Below are positions 60,066-64,000 of a stretch of DNA of 64,000 nucleotides, one piece after another. Position 1 is the stretch's first letter. Each line of letters starts with the position of its first letter. Source of the stretch: JAAFIP01 sp043777795 (lineage in GTDB: Bacteria; Pseudomonadota; Gammaproteobacteria; Burkholderiales; Burkholderiaceae_C); assembly GCA_043777795.1 (NCBI GenBank), contig JAYWHJ010000090.1, positions 1 to 64,000 of the forward strand, given 5' to 3'. A program made the position numbers and the translations under genes. The notes under the pieces were generated by a model. The model was not told the DNA's origin, did not search any database, and was given only the letters and a program-made list of their open reading frames with translations.

Positions 60066-60740
60066 ATGCGTATATTGATTGCGGAAGATGACCAAGTGCT
60101 GGCGGACGGCTTGCTGCGCACACTGCGCAGCTCGGGTGCGGCGGTAGACCATGTGACCGACGGGGCGCTGGCCGAGGCGGCGCTGCTGACCAATACTGAG
60201 CTGGATCTGCTGATTTTGGATCTGGGCTTGCCCAAGATGCATGGCCTGGAAGTACTCAAACGCTTGCGCAGTCGGGGCTCTACTCTGCCCGTGCTGATCC
60301 TTACCGCCGCCGACAGCGTGGACGAGCGCGTCAAAGGCCTGGACTTTGGTGCCGATGACTACATGGCCAAGCCTTTTAGCCTGCAAGAGCTCGAAGCCCG
60401 CGTGCGCGCCCTCACCCGGCGCAGCTCGGGCAGCGCCAGCACCCTCATCAAGCATGGCCCCCTGCACTACGACCAATCGGGCCGGGTGGCCACGATAGAC
60501 GGCAAGATGGTCGATCTGTCTGCCAGAGAGCTGGGCTTGCTCGAAGTGCTGCTGGTGCGCTCGGGCCGCTTGGTCAGCAAAGACCAATTGGTAGAACGCC
60601 TGTGCGAGTGGGGCGAAGAGGTGAGTAACAACGCTATCGAGGTGTACATCCACCGCCTGCGCAAAAAGATTGAGAAAGGCCCAATCCGCATTGCTACGGT
60701 GCGCGGCTTGGGCTATTGTTTAGAGAAAATCCCTGGTTAG
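60066..60740 (+). CDS. OmpR-family response regulator, TctD-like
   Basis: The 224-residue protein has the receiver domain (MRILIAEDDQVLADGLLRTL, D52 in LLILDLGLPKMHG, the Lys in YMAKPFSL) and a winged-helix output (LSARELGLLEVLLVRSGRLV, VYIHRLRKKIEKGPIRIATV, RGLGYCLE). GAGGAG lies 8 bases before the ATG at 60066; a GTG just ahead of it is the alternative. Such regulators control tricarboxylate-transport genes, but none is in the window. It is followed, after a repeat-filled 204-base gap, by its kinase gene. Confidence 0.93.
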   Translation: MRILIAEDDQVLADGLLRTLRSSGAAVDHVTDGALAEAALLTNTELDLLILDLGLPKMHGLEVLKRLRSRGSTLPVLILTAADSVDERVKGLDFGADDYMAKPFSLQELEARVRALTRRSSGSASTLIKHGPLHYDQSGRVATIDGKMVDLSARELGLLEVLLVRSGRLVSKDQLVERLCEWGEEVSNNAIEVYIHRLRKKIEKGPIRIATVRGLGYCLEKIPG

Positions 60741-60745
60741 ACTAA

Positions 60746-60939
60746 TGGCCCCCACGCTTGCCACTGCGTGTGCTGCGCTGGACGAGTCAACGCCAGAGGC
60801 GAAGACTCTTCGGGCTGTCCAAGCCTGCGCAGGCAGGCTTGGAGCCGCAGCCCTCAGCCCCTCGGGGGTGCTCCTTGCTTGGGGCGGCCCGGCGCTGCGT
60901 CGGCTGGCCCCCACGCTTGCCGCTGTGTGTGTTGCGCGT
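60746..60939. repeat. Comamonadaceae-type intergenic repeat unit with 35-bp direct repeats
   Basis: TGGCCCCCACGCTTGCCACT then GCGTGTGCTGCGC at 60746-60780 recurs at 60905-60939 with three substitutions. Between them are CTCGGGGGT and CTTGGGGCGGCCCGGCGC, parts of a repeat I know from many Comamonadaceae intergenic regions. A 67-codon frame across it is repeat translation, not a gene. It fills the gap between the TctD-like and TctE-like genes. Confidence 0.75.
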
Positions 60940-60944
60940 AATTT

Positions 60945-62456
60945 ATGAAGCTCTTTCAGCGCGAGCAGCGCAGTTTGTTTGGCGAAATTCTGGATTGGAT
61001 GCTGACGCCGCTGCTGCTGCTCTGGCCGATCAGTTTGGTGCTGACTTGGCTGGTGGCGCAGGGCATTGCCACCAAACCGTTTGACCGGGCGCTGGCGTTT
61101 AACGCGCAGGCGCTGGCGCAGTTGGTGAGCGTGCAAAACGAGCGCGCACAGTTCAACTTGCCAGCGCCAGCGCGTGAGATTTTGCGGGCTGACGACTCGG
61201 ACTTGGTGTACTACCAAGTGCTTGGTCTGAGAGGTGAGTACCTGAGTGGTGAAAAAGACATGCCGCTACCGGCCGATGACGACAAAGTAGAGCTGGGCAA
61301 GGTCAAGCTGCGTGACGACGAGATGCGCGGGCTGGACGTGCGGATTGCCTATGTGTATGTCGATGCCTCGGCCAATGCAGCCATCGCCGGCTCTGGCACC
61401 AAACCCCCAGCCATGCTTAGCGCAAGTGCCAAACCGGTACTGGTGCAAGTAGCCGAGACACTGGAAAAACGCTCCACGCTAGCCACCGAGATTGTCAAAG
61501 GCGTGATGTTGCCGCAATTTGTGATTTTTCCATTGGCGGTATTTCTGGTCTGGCTGGCCCTGGTGCGCGGCATCAAACCCTTAAGCGAGCTGGAAGACCG
61601 TATCCGCGCCCGCAAGCCAGATGATTTAAGCCCGATCGACGACAAAACCGTGCCCTTTGAGGTGGTGCCACTGGTATCGTCGGTCAACGATTTACTGGCC
61701 CGGCAAAAGCAATCCCTTGCCGCGCAAAAACGTTTTTTGGCGGATGCCGCGCACCAGCTGAAAACCCCGCTGGCGGGCTTGCGCATGCAGGCCGAACTGG
61801 CCTTGCGCGAGGGCACGCAAGAGGCTGACTTGAAGCAATCGCTCAAGCTGGTGAGCCGCTCCAGCATCCGCGCCACCCACACTGTGAACCAACTTTTGGC
61901 CTTGGCCCGCGCCGAGGCTAGCGGCCAAAGCGTGCCCAAGCAGGCCTGTGATTTGGCGGCCTTGACGGTGGAGGTGGTGCAAGACTGCTTGCCCCGCGCA
62001 ATGGAAAAGCGCATTGACCTGGGTTACGAGGGCGTGCAACCGGGTACGCAGGATGCCGATGGCAAACTCCATGCGGCGACGGTACTGGGTAACCCCACGC
62101 TAATCAAAGAGATGGTGCGCAATTTGATCGACAACGCGCTGAACTATATGGGTACCCACGAGGCGCAGCCCGGCGTGGTGACAGCGCGGGTGCTGGCCGA
62201 TCCGTTTGGCGGTGTGGTGGTGTTGCAAGTAGAGGACAACGGCCCGGGCATTGCGCCATCTGAGCGCGAGCTGGTGTTGCAGCCCTTTTACCGCACGCTG
62301 GGTCAGGAGGCAGACGGTTCAGGTTTAGGCCTGGCCATCGTGGCCGAGATTGCGCAGCAGCACCAAGCTACCCTGTCGATGGAAGACACTACCGCGCGCG
62401 CTGTGCCGCCGGGGGTGCGGTTTACTTTGCGGTTTTCTAAGCTGGTCGCGGTGTGA
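60945..62456 (+). CDS. Sensor histidine kinase, TctE-like
   Basis: The 503-residue inner-membrane kinase has two membrane helices (residues ~20-40 and ~185-205) around a periplasmic domain, a HAMP region, phosphoacceptor H270 in FLADAAHQLKTPLAG, and the ATPase boxes NLIDNALNYMG, VEDNGPGIAP and GSGLGLAI. It should phosphorylate the regulator encoded upstream. The ATG at 60945 begins 6 bases after a dispersed repeat and has no clear ribosome binding site. The usual tight coupling of regulator and kinase genes is lost here. Confidence 0.93.
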   Translation: MKLFQREQRSLFGEILDWMLTPLLLLWPISLVLTWLVAQGIATKPFDRALAFNAQALAQLVSVQNERAQFNLPAPAREILRADDSDLVYYQVLGLRGEYLSGEKDMPLPADDDKVELGKVKLRDDEMRGLDVRIAYVYVDASANAAIAGSGTKPPAMLSASAKPVLVQVAETLEKRSTLATEIVKGVMLPQFVIFPLAVFLVWLALVRGIKPLSELEDRIRARKPDDLSPIDDKTVPFEVVPLVSSVNDLLARQKQSLAAQKRFLADAAHQLKTPLAGLRMQAELALREGTQEADLKQSLKLVSRSSIRATHTVNQLLALARAEASGQSVPKQACDLAALTVEVVQDCLPRAMEKRIDLGYEGVQPGTQDADGKLHAATVLGNPTLIKEMVRNLIDNALNYMGTHEAQPGVVTARVLADPFGGVVVLQVEDNGPGIAPSERELVLQPFYRTLGQEADGSGLGLAIVAEIAQQHQATLSMEDTTARAVPPGVRFTLRFSKLVAV

Positions 62457-62489
62457 AGATGTCGCTGTGAGGTGGTTGGCTGGCATCAG

Positions 62490-62550
62490 CTCAGGAAGTC
62501 GTGCTGCAAAAATTTCTCCTCCGCCGCAAAGTGATCAAGGTAGCGCAGCA
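62490..62550 (-). repeat. Second degenerate relative of the 59-bp inverted-arm block
   Basis: On the minus strand GCTACCTTGATCACTTTGCG then GCGGAGGAGAAATTTTTGCA resembles the conserved outer block of the 54.3 kb arms (CTACCTTGGTCACGTTGCGG). It lies between the kinase gene and dadA. Confidence 0.5.
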
Positions 62551-62561
62551 CTTTCATGCGT

Positions 62562-63863
62562 TCAAAACCCGTAGCACTTGAACGCCATCGCAGGCGACTC
62601 ACCGCTGATCAGCTCGGCCATGGCTTTGCCTGAGCCTGCACCATGCGTCCAGCCCAGCGTGCCGTGGCCAGTATTGACCCACAGTTTACCCACCGACGTG
62701 CGGCCAATGTAGGGGATGTTGGTCGGGGTGGCTGGTCGCAGGCCGCACCAGAGCTGGGGCTGACCGCCCTGCGCAGCGTTGCGCGTGTCCGCAACGCCAG
62801 GCAGCACCAGCTCGATGCGGTCCAGCAGCATTTGGCAGCGGGTTTGGGCTAAGCGTGAACTGAGCGACAGGTCGTAGCCGCCCACCTCGATAGTGCCGGC
62901 CACACGCAGTTGGTTGCCCAGGCGCGAGATGGCAATTTTTTTATCGTCGTCGATCATCGACACCTGCGGCGCTGCCTCAGGCTTGAGCAATGGCAGCGTG
63001 GCGCTATAGCCTTTGCCAGGATAGACAGGGATGTCCACGCCCACCGTGCGCAAGAGCGGCGCTGAGTAACTACCGCAAGCTACGACCACAGCGTCTGCAT
63101 GCAGTGTCTGCTGTACGCCTGTATCGCGTGCCCGCACCACTACGCTGTCGATGGTGTTGCCCTGTTTGCGCAGCCGCTCCACATCATGGCCCCACAGCAT
63201 CTGCGCGCCGCGCTGCATGCACAGGCCCGCGAGCTTTTGGGTAAACACTCGGGCATCGCCCGACTCATCGCTGGCGGTATAGGTGCCGCCCGCTATGCGG
63301 TGGCCAAAGGTTTTTAAGGCGGGCTCGATTTTGATTAAATCATCACGGCTTACAACGCGGCGGTCCACGCCATACTTTTGCATCAAAGCGGCTTCGCCTG
63401 CGGCGGCGTCGAACTCCTTGCTATCGGTAAAGTAGTGGGCAATGCCTTTTTCTAGCCGTTGGTACTCTATGCCAGTGCTGCGCACCACGTCTTTGAGGGC
63501 GGTGTGGCTGTAGCGGCCCAAGGCCACCAGCTGCTGCACATTGCGCTCAAATGCTGCGTCATTGCATTGCGCCAAAAACTGCAAACCCCAGCGGTACTGC
63601 TGCCAGCCCTTGCCTAGCGGCCACTGCGGGCGAAACAGCAAGGGGGCTTCGGCCGAAAACATCCATTTCAGCGCCTTGAGTGGTGCGCCTTTGCTGGCCC
63701 AAGGCTCGCAATAGCTCACCGATATCTGGGCGGCATTGGCAAAGCTGGTCTCCTGCGCGGCATCGGTTTGCCGGTCCACCAGCACCACTTCGTGGCCGCG
63801 CTCGAGCAAATGCCACGCCGTGCTGGTGCCAATAATGCCTGCGCCTAAAACGATCACTTTCAT
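62562..63863 (-). CDS. dadA: D-amino acid dehydrogenase small subunit
   Basis: The 433-residue FAD protein deaminates D-amino acids, notably D-alanine, passing electrons to the membrane chain. It starts MKVIVLGAGIIGTSTAWHLL with the dinucleotide motif, has FANAAQISVSYCEPWASKGA and VVACGSYSAPLLRTVGVDIP, and ends with LWVNTGHGTLGWTHGAGSGK followed by LISGE. Length and these motifs agree with DadA. A divergent gene of unknown identity starts 108 bases away. Confidence 0.95.
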   Translation of the reverse strand: MKVIVLGAGIIGTSTAWHLLERGHEVVLVDRQTDAAQETSFANAAQISVSYCEPWASKGAPLKALKWMFSAEAPLLFRPQWPLGKGWQQYRWGLQFLAQCNDAAFERNVQQLVALGRYSHTALKDVVRSTGIEYQRLEKGIAHYFTDSKEFDAAAGEAALMQKYGVDRRVVSRDDLIKIEPALKTFGHRIAGGTYTASDESGDARVFTQKLAGLCMQRGAQMLWGHDVERLRKQGNTIDSVVVRARDTGVQQTLHADAVVVACGSYSAPLLRTVGVDIPVYPGKGYSATLPLLKPEAAPQVSMIDDDKKIAISRLGNQLRVAGTIEVGGYDLSLSSRLAQTRCQMLLDRIELVLPGVADTRNAAQGGQPQLWCGLRPATPTNIPYIGRTSVGKLWVNTGHGTLGWTHGAGSGKAMAELISGESPAMAFKCYGF

Positions 63864-63906
63864 AGTCAGCGAGTGTGCGGTATGTAGCCAAAAATGAAAA
63901 GATAAA

Positions 63907-63935
63907 TTAAACTCTTAGTAAAAACATCAGTTTAA
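63907..63935. promoter_or_regulatory. Inverted repeat in the dadA divergent region
   Basis: TTAAACT (63907-63913) and AGTTTAA (63929-63935) are 7-bp inverted arms 15 bases apart between dadA and the divergent cut-off gene. They could be a regulator-binding site; there is no further support. Confidence 0.35.
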
Positions 63936-63970
63936 CTAATACTTGAATCGCCTGGAAAGAGACAGACACC

Positions 63971-64000
63971 ATGAGCACTTTTGACCCGGATGCGCTGGAA
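63971..64000 (+). CDS. Start of an unidentified gene, cut by the window end
   Basis: Ten codons (MSTFDPDALE) are visible after a GGAAAGAG about 11 bases upstream. Near dadA a Lrp/AsnC-type regulator or a catabolic enzyme would be usual, but the fragment is too short to tell. Confidence 0.45.
   Translation, partial: MSTFDPDALE

Noticed and set aside
60745..60948. A 67-codon frame between the TctD-like and TctE-like genes
   Set aside because: It is the translation of a dispersed intergenic repeat with two direct copies of the same 35 bases.

Overview
The window reads as a chromosome segment of a betaproteobacterium of the order Burkholderiales, most likely family Comamonadaceae and probably close to Rhodoferax. 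This is inferred from gene content (a pilin/TfpZ/PglL-type cluster, thiL-pgpA-pncC, slmA next to argB, rpe-gph-trpE-trpG, ilvE-zinc finger-waaF), from the fairly high but uneven GC content, and from dispersed repeats I associate with that family. No rRNA, tRNA, CRISPR array, prophage or intact transposase was seen.

Layout. 0-3 kb: end of a type IV pilin gene, a terminator, a pilin accessory gene and a PglL-type O-oligosaccharyltransferase. 3.3-10.1 kb: a TetR-controlled tripartite RND efflux operon. 10.1-14.5 kb: apaG, thiL, pgpA and pncC, with a tautomerase/LysR pair inserted between thiL and pgpA. 14.6-24.7 kb: accessory membrane proteins, oxidoreductases, a haloacetate-dehalogenase-like hydrolase, a glutamate-synthase-like FMN protein and two tandem paralogues of unknown function. 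24.8-28.9 kb: an ampG-waaF-zinc finger-ilvE operon on the minus strand. 29-40 kb: proC, rpe, gph, trpE and trpG interspersed with minus-strand genes and two inverted-repeat elements, then a LysE exporter and threonine aldolase. 40-50 kb: a phosphodiesterase, a catalase-like protein, AMP nucleosidase and a five-gene sugar-acid catabolic cluster. 50-54 kb: slmA, a two-component system and argB. 54.2-55.7 kb: a lone secreted-protein gene between long inverted repeats. 55.7-64 kb: srkA, a DUF2855 protein, a GMC oxidoreductase, a TctDE-like two-component system and dadA, ending in a cut-off gene.

The most striking property is how heavily the segment is seeded with short dispersed repeats. One family, with core AGCTGCTCCCGCAATATT, occurs about 18 times. 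Many copies lie in frame inside genes, where they form part of a signal peptide, a histidine-kinase dimerisation domain and the CinA/PncC N-terminus. At least five other inverted or dispersed repeat types are present. Several conserved gene neighbourhoods (thiL-pgpA, trpEG-DC, slmA-argB, tctD-tctE) are interrupted, in three cases with repeat DNA at or near the break. The best candidates for something undescribed are the 1.47 kb inverted-repeat element at 54.27-55.74 kb, the inverted-repeat elements flanking trpG, and the protein-coding mini-repeat. All functional names rest on reading the translated sequences and on knowledge of the families; no database search was possible.
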